This document shows, in pieces, positions 9,155 through 18,532 of a stretch of DNA of 64,000 nucleotides. The DNA is taken from contig NZ_BFCH01000007.1 of NCBI RefSeq assembly GCF_003112775.1, positions 242,413-306,412 on the forward strand, written 5' to 3'. Position 1 is the stretch's first letter, and each line of letters opens with the position of its first letter. Source of the DNA: Mycobacterium montefiorense (GTDB taxonomy: Bacteria > Actinomycetota > Actinomycetes > Mycobacteriales > Mycobacteriaceae). The notes beneath the pieces are model-generated. The model saw only the letters and a program-made list of their open reading frames with translations, searched no databases and had not been told where the DNA came from. Position numbers and translations under genes: made by a program.

Positions 9155-10606
9155 TCATCTCGCAGCCGAAGCGCTGCTGGCCAGGGCGGGTTGCACACCG
9201 GGCCGGTCGCGGCACAGCGCCGCGATGTCGCAGGGAACGGGTTGGCACCCGGCGGGCGGGTTGGTTATCAACAGCGCGGCGCACAACGCGCCCAACACGA
9301 ATAGTGCCGCGCTCACTTCTAGCACGTGGGCGAAACCGGTGGCGCTCGGCGTGCCAACGCTGATCAGGCCTATGGACCCGATCGACATCAGCGCGGCGAG
9401 CCGCGAGACGGCGTTGTTGATTGCCGACGCCAGGCCGCTGCGTTCGATCGGCACCGAGGCCAGCGTCACCGACGTCAGCGGTGTAATAGTCGCGACCAGC
9501 CCGATGGCCAACACGGTCATCCCGGGGACCAGGTCGGCGATTGCGTGGAATCCATTGGGTTTCGGGCGAATCAGCAGCAGCCCGATCCCCGCTAGGGCGG
9601 GGCCCGCGATCAGGAATGCTCGTGGTCCCACCCGCGCGGCGATGCGGCCGACATGACGGGCGAACACGAACGACACCACCGGGATCGGCAGGGTGGCCAG
9701 TCCGGCCGCGGTGGCGGAGTATCCGCCGATTTCTTGGGTGTAGAGGGCGATGGCCAGCGATCCCAGTGTCAACGCGCCGTAGACGAACGCGGTGACGAGG
9801 TTGGCGGCAGCGAAGTTGCGAAAGGTGAACAACGGCAACGGAAGCATCGGCGACTTGCTGCGGCGCTGCCAGCTTACGAACCCGCCGAGAGCAGCAATCC
9901 CGATGACCAATGGTGTGCTGACCATCGGATCGGTCCAGCCATTGCGTTGTGATTCGATCAACGCATACACGGTCGCGGACAGCCCTACCGTCGAAAGGCC
10001 CACCCCGGCGGTGTCGACGCGGGCGCCTTCAACCCGCCCCGACATTGGGCACAGCCAGAACGTCAGCGCATATCCGATCCCCATGGGGATCGCTGACAAC
10101 ACGAAAATCCAACGCCAGCCGAGGAAATCGACGCACATCCCGCCAAGCAAGGGACCCAACGCGAAGGCGGTTCCCGTCCACCCCGTCCAGACACCGATCG
10201 CAGCAGACTGGTGCGCTTTGTCGAATACCGTGTTGATCAGCGCCAGCGAGCCAGGCACGAGAAACGCCGCACCCAGGCCCTGGATAAGGCGCGCGGAGAT
10301 CAGCAACGCCGGTGAGCTGGCAACGGCCGCCAGCACAGAGCCTGCCCCAAAAGCCAACAGCCCGAACCGCATTACTGGAACGCGCCCGAACAGATCCGAG
10401 ATGGACCCGCCGGGCAGAATCGCGGCCGCCATCGCCAACAGGTAGCCGTCGATGACCCACTGCTGCATCGCCAGACCGCCGCCGAGGTCGTGCTCGGTGG
10501 CCGGCAAAGCCAGGTTGATCACGGTGGAGTCGAGAAACGCAACCATCGACACCATCACCGCGACCACCATCGCGCGCCTGGTCGGTGCCGTGTCGCGCAG
10601 CGTCAT
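9155..10606 (-). CDS. MFS multidrug exporter, DHA2/EmrB type
   Basis: A 483-residue proton-driven efflux transporter, probably 14 membrane helices. Signatures: FLDSTVINLALP in helix 1 (motif D1 of DHA2 pumps), GGSISDLFGR in loop 2-3, RLIQGLGAAFLVPGSLALI (motif C region), and GWRWIFVLSAIPMG. The ATG at 10606 (MTLRDTAPTRRAM) was chosen because the first helix starts about 15 residues later; a further upstream ATG would run into the nitroreductase debris. The substrate is unknown. Its place beside mmpS/mmpL suggests an efflux block. Confidence 0.88.
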   Translation of the reverse strand: MTLRDTAPTRRAMVVAVMVSMVAFLDSTVINLALPATEHDLGGGLAMQQWVIDGYLLAMAAAILPGGSISDLFGRVPVMRFGLLAFGAGSVLAAVASSPALLISARLIQGLGAAFLVPGSLALINTVFDKAHQSAAIGVWTGWTGTAFALGPLLGGMCVDFLGWRWIFVLSAIPMGIGYALTFWLCPMSGRVEGARVDTAGVGLSTVGLSATVYALIESQRNGWTDPMVSTPLVIGIAALGGFVSWQRRSKSPMLPLPLFTFRNFAAANLVTAFVYGALTLGSLAIALYTQEIGGYSATAAGLATLPIPVVSFVFARHVGRIAARVGPRAFLIAGPALAGIGLLLIRPKPNGFHAIADLVPGMTVLAIGLVATITPLTSVTLASVPIERSGLASAINNAVSRLAALMSIGSIGLISVGTPSATGFAHVLEVSAALFVLGALCAALLITNPPAGCQPVPCDIAALCRDRPGVQPALASSASAAR

Positions 10607-10613
10607 CGCGAGC

Positions 10614-10826
10614 TCACCATCGGTCGAAATGCAGCCACGTGGTTCCCAAGCCCTGAGAACGCGCGGCGAGCAGGTAGCTCCACGCCGAAATGCTCGGCGA
10701 TAAATGCCGCACTGTCGGACGATCCGGTCCCATGTGCGGCTGTACACATCGCCGATCGCACGACGCTGAACGGGTCGTGGTCAGCAGTGCGTCGATGGTC
10801 AAGTCGACTTTCGCGTAATCGCTCAT
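10614..10826 (-). pseudogene. Nitroreductase-family remnant
   Basis: A 70-codon open frame. The start (VDLTIDALLTTTRS) resembles the N-terminus of nitroreductase-family proteins, and the later SAWSYLLAARSQGLGTTW is their conserved ARALGLGT helix. The roughly 100 intervening residues of a normal nitroreductase are missing, as is the C-terminal half. It looks like an internally deleted relic. Its ATG overlaps the stop of a 22-codon frame upstream (ATGA), preserving operon spacing. Confidence 0.5.
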
Positions 10827-10891
10827 GTCGGCGGGATGGCGGTGCCGATCTGAGCGGCCACTCCGGTGTAGATCGGGGTAACGATGGTCAT
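10823..10891 (-). CDS. 22-codon open frame ahead of nitroreductase remnant
   Basis: ATG 10891 is preceded by AAGGAG seven bases upstream and encodes MTIVTPIYTGVAAQIGTAI plus three residues before a stop that overlaps the next ATG. The ribosome site and ATGA coupling suggest it was translated, but it may be a truncated gene or leader peptide. No family is recognised. Confidence 0.3.
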   Translation of the reverse strand: MTIVTPIYTGVAAQIGTAIPPT

Positions 10892-10945
10892 CTCTCGACT
10901 CCTTGCTGGTGTGGAATCGTTGACGCGGCTCGGTGCGTACAGCTG

Positions 10946-11389
10946 TTACGAGCCAGTGACTTTCGCGTCGTCAGCGGTGGTGAGCGGACCGTCTCCGGTG
11001 TCGACCAGGAAGACTGCGAGCAATTCAGCGGGTTCGGTGGCACTGGCATTCTCACTGATCGTGTGGTGCGCGCCCGGAGCTTCGCTCCACGTCTCACCGG
11101 CCTGGTAGACGCGTGCAGGCTCACCTTCAACTTGGCTGCGGATCGCTCCGGAAATCACGTAGGCCATGATGAACGCCGATTTCGCGTGGTGGTGAGCACC
11201 GCTTTTGGCTCCGGGCGGATAGCTGACGGTCACTGCCTCGAGTGACTTGCCCGCAACATTGGCAGGTTGATTGAAAACTGGCCGGACAACCGGGTTTTGA
11301 CCTGAATTCTGTGGCGTCGGCTCGGTGTGAGCCGCGGGCGCGAGTATCACTGCGACTGCCAATGCCGCCAATGGGATCTTTAAGGCCAT
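10946..11389 (-). CDS. Exported cupin protein
   Basis: A 147-residue cupin with a signal peptide: MALKIPLAALAVAVILAPAAHT, cleavage likely after about residue 22. The cupin motif is strong: YPPGAKSGAHHHAKSAFIMAYVISG with a three-histidine cluster, then GETWSEAPGAHHTISENAS carrying the second-motif histidines. It is likely a metal-binding periplasmic cupin; function unknown. It starts 11 bases after the MDR oxidoreductase gene ends, so it is probably in the same transcript. Confidence 0.78.
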   Translation of the reverse strand: MALKIPLAALAVAVILAPAAHTEPTPQNSGQNPVVRPVFNQPANVAGKSLEAVTVSYPPGAKSGAHHHAKSAFIMAYVISGAIRSQVEGEPARVYQAGETWSEAPGAHHTISENASATEPAELLAVFLVDTGDGPLTTADDAKVTGS

Positions 11390-11400
11390 TTTGGCTACCT

Positions 11401-12350
11401 TCAGTCTTCGGCTACACGCAGGATCGTCTTGCCAGGGGTGCGCTTGCCGGGAGCAAATGCGGCGGCAGCTTCGGCCAGCGGTAGCACGGCACCCACCACC
11501 GGCTTGAGGCGCCCATCCCGCACTCGTGTTGCGAGGTCGGCGAGTTGGCCGCGATCGGCTTCGACAAGGAAGAAAATCGCCCGGCCGTCGCGCGGCAGGG
11601 TCTTTGGCGGCTCGGCGATGGTGACGAGCGTTCCGCCAGCCCGCACCAGAGCCGCCGAACGGGTCAGAATGTCTCCACCGATCACATCGAACACCACGTC
11701 GACTTCGCCTGCGTCTTCCAGCTTTTCGGTCTCCAGGTCCAGGAAGGTGTGGACGCCGAGCTCCGCTGCCCGGTCTCGGTCTGCGGTGCGGCCGGTACCT
11801 ATGACACGCGCACCGACCTCGCCAGCGAGCTGCACCGCGATCGACCCAACCCCACCCGCGGCACCATGGACCAGAACCGTTTGCCAGCGGCCAGGCGGCC
11901 GTGGTCGAACAGGCCCTGCCAGGCGGCCAATCCAGAGATCGGCAGCGCCGCGGCCACCGTATGGTCGATGTCCATCGGCAGCGGTGCGAGATTCCGGGCT
12001 TCCATAGCGGTGTACTGGGCTAGCGAGCCGTTGCGGGCCCAGTCAGTGAGTCCGAACACTCGCTGACCGACACTCAAAAGGGTAGTGCCGTAACCCAACT
12101 CAACCACCACCCCGGACAGCTCGTGGCCGGGCACGCTCGGTGTCCGGTCACGGCCCGCACGATCGATCCAGGTGTGCGGCCAGTCAAGTTCGCCGGGTGT
12201 GAAGCCCGCGGCGTGTACGCGCACGATGACTTCGTTGTCGGCCGCCTCGGGATAGGGCAGCTCCGTCAGCGACAGGCCGGCGACACCGGCGTCGCGATCT
12301 GAAACCGTGATGGCTTGCATTACATGATCTGGAACAGCGATGGCTTGCAT
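11401..12350 (-). pseudogene. MDR-family NADPH:quinone-type oxidoreductase, frameshifted
   Basis: A medium-chain dehydrogenase/reductase without zinc ligands. The first 155 or so residues are in one frame (EVIVRVHAAGFTPGELDWP, VPGHELSGVVVELG, AAALPISGLAAWQGL). The rest (TVLVHGAAGGVGSIAVQLAGEVGARVIGTGR to the end) is in another. A single missing base near 11880-11884 (GGCAAACGG, expected GGCCAAACGG) joins them, restoring 316 residues. The start carries a 30-bp tandem duplication giving MQAIAVPDHV then MQAITVSDRD; AGGAGGG precedes only the first ATG. The stop of the upstream small gene and this ATG share a base (TAATG). Confidence 0.85.
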
Positions 12351-12595
12351 TACGGGTCCCTCCTGATGTGGGCATTTGTTGTCGGGTCGGCCGCGAGCTG
12401 CGGTTGCACGCTGATGAGCTCAAGGCCTAGATCACGGACCCGATCGAGCAGTCCGTAAAGCTGCGACTGGTCGCGAATTTCGCCGGTGAACACGGTTTCG
12501 GTCCCGGCGGCTTCGAGCCGCATCCCTTCTAATGCGGACCCGAGTCGCTCAGTCACGCGGCCGCGAATGCAGATCCGGTACATCGTCGACTGCAT
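12350..12595 (-). CDS. Small conserved protein of unknown function
   Basis: An 81-residue protein. YRICIRGRVTERLGSALEGM and FTGEIRDQSQLYGLLDRVRDLGLELISVQP look like a small alpha/beta fold with ACT-like spacing, and I recall similar small proteins in actinobacteria. It is the first gene of the run that reads towards mmpS/mmpL, 47 bases from the bipartite operator, and its stop codon overlaps the next start. Possibly a sensory or regulatory subunit; this is only a guess from position. Confidence 0.6.
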   Translation of the reverse strand: MQSTMYRICIRGRVTERLGSALEGMRLEAAGTETVFTGEIRDQSQLYGLLDRVRDLGLELISVQPQLAADPTTNAHIRRDP

Positions 12596-12878
12596 GTAAC
12601 CCTCCGCTCGCCAACTGCTGATCCAGCGTTCATCGCGGCGGGGTGATTCGTCATCACCCGGAGAGCTAATTCACCCGGGTGAGTGCAACGGCAGCACTGG
12701 GCAGACGAATGGAATCAGGGTGGCCCGCCAGCGTTCCGCCGTCGCCAGCACCGCGGATGGCGCAGCAAACACGCCTCCTCCTACACTGACTACCAGCGCT
12801 AGCGGTGGCGAGGACTGTGGACGACACAACCGGGAGGGTTTACGCCCACCGACTTCACGTCGGAGGGCGGTAGTTCGC
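12596..12878. other. Divergent intergenic region with operator
   Basis: 283 bases between the small protein gene and the first LuxR-type regulator. The bipartite inverted repeat is at 12642-12682. The rest (12683-12878) could encode an N-terminal extension of the regulator from GTG 12720, but without a ribosome site or domain signal. Confidence 0.5.
12642..12682. promoter_or_regulatory. Bipartite inverted-repeat operator, copy B
   Basis: GGTGAT-TCGTC-ATCACC (12642-12658), 12 bases, then TCACCCGGGTGA (12671-12682). Both parts are perfectly symmetric. Copy A at 5084-5124 has the same order and spacing. It is placed to control the minus-strand run, the divergent regulator gene, or both. Confidence 0.65.
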
Positions 12879-15675
12879 GTGAGCACCGCGAGGGCGTCAG
12901 GGAAAATGCGGATACCGCCGATTCGCGGGCGGGCGGGCGAGCTGAAGGTGATCAGCCGGCTGATCGCGGCGGTCGCGCAGGGGCGCGGGGGCGTACTGGT
13001 CATCGAGGGCCCGCCGGGCATCGGGAAGAGCCGGTTATTGACCGAGGTCTTGGCGCTCGCCGAAAAGGCAAGTGTGCGAACACTGTTCGGCGAAGCGTTC
13101 GAGTATCAGCAGACGGTGCCGTTTTTCTCGCTGTTCATGGCGACGCTGCGCGCCGATCCCCCGGTTGGAGACGCCGAGGCGCTGCGCCGGCTGGGCGGCT
13201 CAACGGACCTGAGCTATTGGGTAGTCAACGATCTGCACAATGCGATCAACGCGGCGGCTGCGGTGACCCCGCTGGTGATTGTGTTAGAGGACCTGCACTG
13301 GGCGGACAAGGGCACGCTGTTGGCGATGCGGTCGTTGGCCACCGCGCGGCCGGATGTGGCGGTGTTATGGGTGTTGACCGCGCGCACCGGGACCGGCGGA
13401 CCGGCGGCGCACGAGACCTTGTCGGCGTTGCACCGCCAGAACGCCACTTTCTTGCAATTGGCGGCCATGACGCCGGACGCGGTCGCCGATATGGTCCAAG
13501 ACGCGGTGCGGGCGCGGCCGGATCCCTCACTCCTGAATCTGGCCGCCAAGGCGCACGGAAATCCGTTCCTGGTGAGCGAGCTTGTCGGGGGTCTGGGCGA
13601 GGAGGGCCGTCTGAATGTCAGCGGCGGCCTGGCCGTGGCAGCCGGTGACGGGCTGCCGCGACGGCTGGGCGCCGGTATGCAGCAGCGGCTGGACCTGCTC
13701 TCCAATAGTGCTTCCGAGGTGGTGTGGGTGGCCGCGGTGCTGCCGGACCGGTTCTCGGCCGGCTTGCTGGCCGCGATGCTGGAACGCTCGCCGACGTCGT
13801 TGCTGTCGGCGCTCGAGGAGGCGGTGCGCGCGGATCTTTTCGTCGAAGACGGCGAGCAGTTGAGGTTTCGGCACGACCTGTTGCGCGAGGCCACCCGGCA
13901 GTCGCTGCCGCAGTCGTTGCGGCGAGCGATGGAGCGCCAGTCGGCGTCGGTCATGCTGGGGATGGGCGCCGCGCCAGCCGAAGTGGCCACCCAGCTGGCA
14001 CGCAGCGCCGAGCCGGGAGACCGGGAGGCGATCAATGCACTGCGCCAAGCCGCGCAATCCGTCGGCCGCGGCGATGCGAGCGCGGCCGCGGACTTGAGCA
14101 AACGCGCGTTGCAGCTGTTGCCCGCCGACGACGCTGAGCGTGGATCCCTGGTCGCGGAAACGGCGGAGTGGCTTAACCGGGCCAGCCGCTATGGCGAGGC
14201 GGAAGAATTGGCCGCCGTGGCCATCGCGGAGGCGGCTTCGCCCGAAGTCGAGGCTGAGATCCGCCTCCGGCTTCCGACGCATACCAAGCACAGCTCGCCG
14301 CGTCGGGTAGCGGAGAACCGCCGAGCGCTGCAGTTGAGCGGCATCAGCGAGGTCACCCGGACACGGCATCTGGCGTGGCTGGCCTTCAACCTGGCGTTGC
14401 AGGACAAAAGCGGGCAATGGCGCACCGCAGCCGACGAAGCCGCCGCCGCTGCAGCCGCCACCGGTGATCTCGAGGCCACCATCATGGCCGAGGTCACCCA
14501 CGCTTTGCTCGATTCTGGCGAGGGGTATGCGGCCCGCGCCCTAGCCCGCCTCGAACAGCTTCGCCCCATCGCCTACACGAATGAAACGGCCTTGGCACAT
14601 GCCTATGCCGGGATGTTCCACGCAAACCTGCTGGCAGTCGTCGGCCGATTGGACGACGCGACCGCCCGGGTCGCCGAAGGCATAGGGCAAGCCAGCCGGG
14701 AAGGCAACTCGTTGGCCCTTACTACCTGGACCGTCTTCAGTGGCTGGGTCCACCTCGCTGCGGGGCGGCTGTCGGCCGCTCGCGACGCGGCTGATTCTCT
14801 GCCGCCCCCACAGCCGACAGGCGCGACTGAGCAGGACGTACATCGTATGCTGACCCTCGCTGAGGTGGCGGCGCACACCGACAACCGGAGCTTGCTGCAG
14901 CAGACGGCCAATGATGCACGCGATGCCCACTCCGTGGGTTCACCTGGCCAACATCGAGCATCAGCGTATGTGCTGACGCGGGCGGCGTGGTATCGCGACG
15001 ACGTTCATGAGGCAGCGCGCTGGCTTGGCGACATCAGCCTGCTGGGGACACCCCTTTTTCCCCCATGCGTTGGTGCGGCTGATCTTGGCTGCGCGGGTGG
15101 CCTCGGCCGCCGGTGATGCCGGCTTGCGCGCGCGGGTCCTGCAGGCCGCCGAGGTGCTTGAGCGTGAACGACCTGCGGTGCCGCTGTTGGCGACGGTGGC
15201 TCGGTATGCCCGCGGGATCCTCGAACACGATGCAAAGGCGCTGGTGGCAGTTGCGGAGTTGCTTCGCGCGTCTTCAAGGCCGCTGCTTTATGCCAGCGCT
15301 GCCGAGGACGCCGGAGCCGAGCTGAGTCGCGCACAGCGCGACGCTGAGGCGCTTGGCCAGCTCAATGCGGCGTTCGACACCTACATCGAGTGCGGGGCGA
15401 CCGCCGATGCCCGCCGGGTCGGCCGCGCGTTGCGCGGGTTGGGCGTGGAACGACGCATCGTCAACCACCCGCGGGCAAAAACGGGCTGGGACAGCCTCAC
15501 CGAATCGGAACTCACCGTGGTCCATCTGATCGCCGAAGGCGCGACCAACCGCTCCGTCGCGCAACAACTGCACCTGTCCCCTCACACGGTGAAGACCCAC
15601 GCGCACAATGCGTTTGCCAAGCTCGGCATCACGTCTCGAGCTCAACTGACGCAACTCATGCGCCGCCCGGATTGA
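12879..15675 (+). pseudogene. Large ATPase-LuxR transcriptional regulator, frameshifted
   Basis: A LAL/STAND-type regulator. The N-terminal ATPase has Walker A GPPGIGKS (about residues 45-52) and Walker B LVIVLEDLHWAD. The middle is a long TPR-like helical region. The C-terminal LuxR HTH reads LTESELTVVHLIAEG, then LSPHTVKTHAHNAFAKLGI. The frame breaks at about 15045-15065 inside TTTTTCCCCC, where one extra base separates the ATPase/TPR part from the HTH. Restored length is about 930 residues. I chose GTG 12879 (GGAGGG at 12862-12867); ATG 12906 is an alternative. If the break is real, the product cannot bind DNA. It is divergent from the redox/efflux run. Confidence 0.82.
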
Positions 15676-15835
15676 CCGGTCCGTCAAAAATCCAGGCCAC
15701 TAGCCATACACCGACCCGGCCCTAAAGATCAGCCGCTGGGCGATTGCGGCGGCGGTGCCCGCGCTGCCAACGTGTTCAGTGAGTTCTGGATCGCCGCGAC
15801 CAGCCATCGCATCGATTGGAAAGAGGCGAAATTCG

Positions 15836-18391
15836 GTGAGCGGGCACAGCGTGAGCGCGGCTCACGAGAACATCATCGGACCATTGGAGGTACGCAGGCC
15901 GACCAGCCCAAACGGGCACCGACCGCGTGCACCAGAGGTATTCGCGGAGAACGCACCTGATTCAATAGGGTCACCGCGATCGCCACGCAGCACGAGCCCA
16001 TCCGGCCCAACGGGCAACAACTGGGATGCGCAGAAGTCGGCACCCGCCCAGGATGGGTCGACACCGAGTGTTGCCGCCCGGACGCTCGGTTCAACCGATT
16101 CGCGGAGTGCGGGGGGTTCGGACATGGTCGGCTCAGCTGGGCGTAGCGATAGCGGCGCCGGAGAAGCCGCCGCGCGCGCAGTCCTGCTCGCCACCAAGCT
16201 GCACGTCCCGACCATCGGGGCCCAGCTCGTTCACCGCGCCGCCCTGCTCGACGCGCTGTCGGCGGGGAGCCACGGCAAGCTGACCCTACTGAGTGCGCCG
16301 GCGGGCTGGGGCAAGACGACATTGCTGGCGCAGTGGACTCTGGGGGCCGGGGAGGACCGGCGGTGCGGCTGGCTGTCGCTTGATCCCTCCGACAACGACC
16401 CGGTGTGGTTTTGGATGTACACGATCGCCGCGCTGCAGCAGATCAATCCCGGGGTGGGGATGCGCGCGGTCGACCTCCTGGCGATGGGCGCGGACCCCGT
16501 ACAGGTCGTTCTGCCTACCCTGCTGAATGAGCTGGACACGATCGCGAGCCCGATGGTGCTCATTGTTGATGACTACCACCTGGTGGTAAGTCAAGCGGTC
16601 CATCAGCAATTCGCATTCTTTGTCAGCCGGATGCCGGCGAATCTTCACTTGGTATTGGCCACCCGATCGGATCCGACGCTGCCGTTGGCCCGGCTGCGGG
16701 CCAGCGGCGAGCTCACCGAGGTTCGAGCAGACGATTTGCGTTTCGGGGCCATTGAGGCGGGCCATCTGCTGAACGATGTCCTTGGGCTGGATTTGGCCCA
16801 CGCAGATATTCAACTGTTGCACCAACGCACCAAAGGGTGGGCGGCCGGCCTCTACCTTGCCGCCCTCTCACTTGCCGGGCGTGCCGATAGCGCCACGTTC
16901 ATCAGGACGTTCGCCGGCGATAACCGTCACATCGTCGACTACTTGATGGCCGAGGTGCTCGGCGGTCAGCCCGCCGAGCTGCGCAGCTTTCTGCTGCGCA
17001 CCTCGATCTTGGGACGACTCAGCGGCCCGCTATGCGACGAGATGCTGCAAACATCTGACTCGGCCTCGGTCCTGGAGGAGATCGAGCGCGAAAACCTGTT
17101 TGTGGTGCCGCTGGACATGTCACGTCACTGGTACCGCTATCACCACCTGTTCGGAGAGTTGTTGCGCACCGAGTTGCGTCGCACCGAACCCGATCTCGTC
17201 GCCGATCTGCACCGACGAGCCGCGGCCTGGTTCGAGAGCGAGGGCCTCATCGATGAGGCGGTGCGCCATCTGGTCGCTGGCGACGACCTCGCTCGCGGTG
17301 CTGACCTGATCGCCGCGGACTGGGTCGATGAATTCAACGGGGGTGGCCTGTCGACCGTCTCCGGCATGCTTGACCTGCTTCCCGAGGAGACCGTGCTACA
17401 GGATCCGCAGCTGGGCGTGGCCCGCGCCTGGATCGCCCTGAGCGTTGGCCAACTCGATGACGCCGCCGAGTGGATCGAGGCTGTCGACACTCGCTCAGCC
17501 ACCGATGGTGGCGTCTTCAGCGCTCAAGTCGTCCTGTTGCGCGCGGTTCACTCGTTCAAGACGGCTGAAGTCACCGTGGCACTCGAGACGGCTCGCCGGG
17601 CGATCACCCTCGACCTCGGCGAAACGCCGCCAGGCCGATCAAGCGCCTACTGCATCTATGGATCCGCGCTGTACTTTTCGGGTAACACCCAGGAGGCGCA
17701 AGCCGCCTTCCGACGGGCCGTCGAGCTGTCCGAAAAGGCCGGTGATCGTCGCGCCCGCATCTACGCGTTGGGCCATCTGGCACTGATTTCGGCCGAAGAT
17801 GGGCAGCTCGTAGACGCCGAACGTCAGATCCGTCAGGCTTCCGGCAGCTCCCGGGACCTGGCGGACGCGGAACACCTCGTGGACGTGATGGTGTCGCTTG
17901 CCACGGCCGAACTCCTGCGTGTGCACGGTGACACGGCTGCCGCGGAGGCCGCCGCCGTCATCGCGGTCATGTCGGCCCGCCAAGGTGGAGCCGTCCTCGA
18001 GGTGGCCAAGACGCTGTTGGTCAGAGCGGAGATCGCCGAACATCTCGGCGACCGCCAGACCGCGAAGAGCATCCTCCAAGAGGTCGCCACCATGGTGCGC
18101 GGCTGCCCGGACGCCGGCATCGCCTCGACGCTGCTCGCTTCGGCCGAGCGGAGCGCGGGCGTCGCGGTGACTTCGCGCAACGAGCGGGTCGCGGTAGGTG
18201 AGGAGCTGACCCCCAAGGAGTTTGAGGTTCTCCGTCTGCTCGCCACCCGGTTATCGCGACGTGAAATCGGTGAGCGGCTTTACGTCTCTCTCAATACCGT
18301 GAAGACCCACCAGCGCGCCGTGTACCGCAAGCTGCGCGTTGAGCACCGCAGCGCGGCAGTCAGCCGGGGGCGAGAACTCGGCCTGTTGTAA
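15836..18391 (+). CDS. MalT-type ATPase-LuxR regulator
   Basis: An intact protein of about 850 residues. The first 100 or so residues are Pro/Ser/Gly-rich and disordered. Then TKLHVPTIGAQLVHRAALL starts a MalT-like NTPase with Walker A SAPAGWGKTTLL and Walker B MVLIVDDYHLV. The long alpha-helical repeat region follows, and the C-terminal LuxR HTH reads LTPKEFEVLRLLATRLSRREIGERL then VSLNTVKTHQRAVYRKL. It is probably a ligand- and ATP-dependent transcription activator. The start is uncertain: GTG 15836 has AGAGG upstream, GTG 15755 and 15851 are alternatives. It follows the frameshifted regulator by 160 bases and may act on the same operators. Confidence 0.88.
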   Translation: MSGHSVSAAHENIIGPLEVRRPTSPNGHRPRAPEVFAENAPDSIGSPRSPRSTSPSGPTGNNWDAQKSAPAQDGSTPSVAARTLGSTDSRSAGGSDMVGSAGRSDSGAGEAAARAVLLATKLHVPTIGAQLVHRAALLDALSAGSHGKLTLLSAPAGWGKTTLLAQWTLGAGEDRRCGWLSLDPSDNDPVWFWMYTIAALQQINPGVGMRAVDLLAMGADPVQVVLPTLLNELDTIASPMVLIVDDYHLVVSQAVHQQFAFFVSRMPANLHLVLATRSDPTLPLARLRASGELTEVRADDLRFGAIEAGHLLNDVLGLDLAHADIQLLHQRTKGWAAGLYLAALSLAGRADSATFIRTFAGDNRHIVDYLMAEVLGGQPAELRSFLLRTSILGRLSGPLCDEMLQTSDSASVLEEIERENLFVVPLDMSRHWYRYHHLFGELLRTELRRTEPDLVADLHRRAAAWFESEGLIDEAVRHLVAGDDLARGADLIAADWVDEFNGGGLSTVSGMLDLLPEETVLQDPQLGVARAWIALSVGQLDDAAEWIEAVDTRSATDGGVFSAQVVLLRAVHSFKTAEVTVALETARRAITLDLGETPPGRSSAYCIYGSALYFSGNTQEAQAAFRRAVELSEKAGDRRARIYALGHLALISAEDGQLVDAERQIRQASGSSRDLADAEHLVDVMVSLATAELLRVHGDTAAAEAAAVIAVMSARQGGAVLEVAKTLLVRAEIAEHLGDRQTAKSILQEVATMVRGCPDAGIASTLLASAERSAGVAVTSRNERVAVGEELTPKEFEVLRLLATRLSRREIGERLYVSLNTVKTHQRAVYRKLRVEHRSAAVSRGRELGLL

Positions 18392-18532
18392 TGCCCGGCC
18401 TCAGCCTGGCGGCGCGGTGCTATCTGCGACTCTTCCTCGAGATCGACGCTGGCGCGAAGAAACGCCGGTGAACTGCACGCTAACGTCGATCTCGGGATTT
18501 ACGGACGCCAATGCGCTGGTGGCAGCGCGATG

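Noticed and set aside
12720..12878. N-terminal extension of the LuxR regulator from GTG 12720
   Set aside because: No ribosome site and no domain signal. GTG 12879 has GGAGGG upstream and sits next to the ATPase domain.
15672..15687. TTGAC-6-GTCAA repeat at the end of the first LuxR regulator
   Set aside because: Arms are only five bases and overlap the stop codon; too weak to call an operator or terminator.
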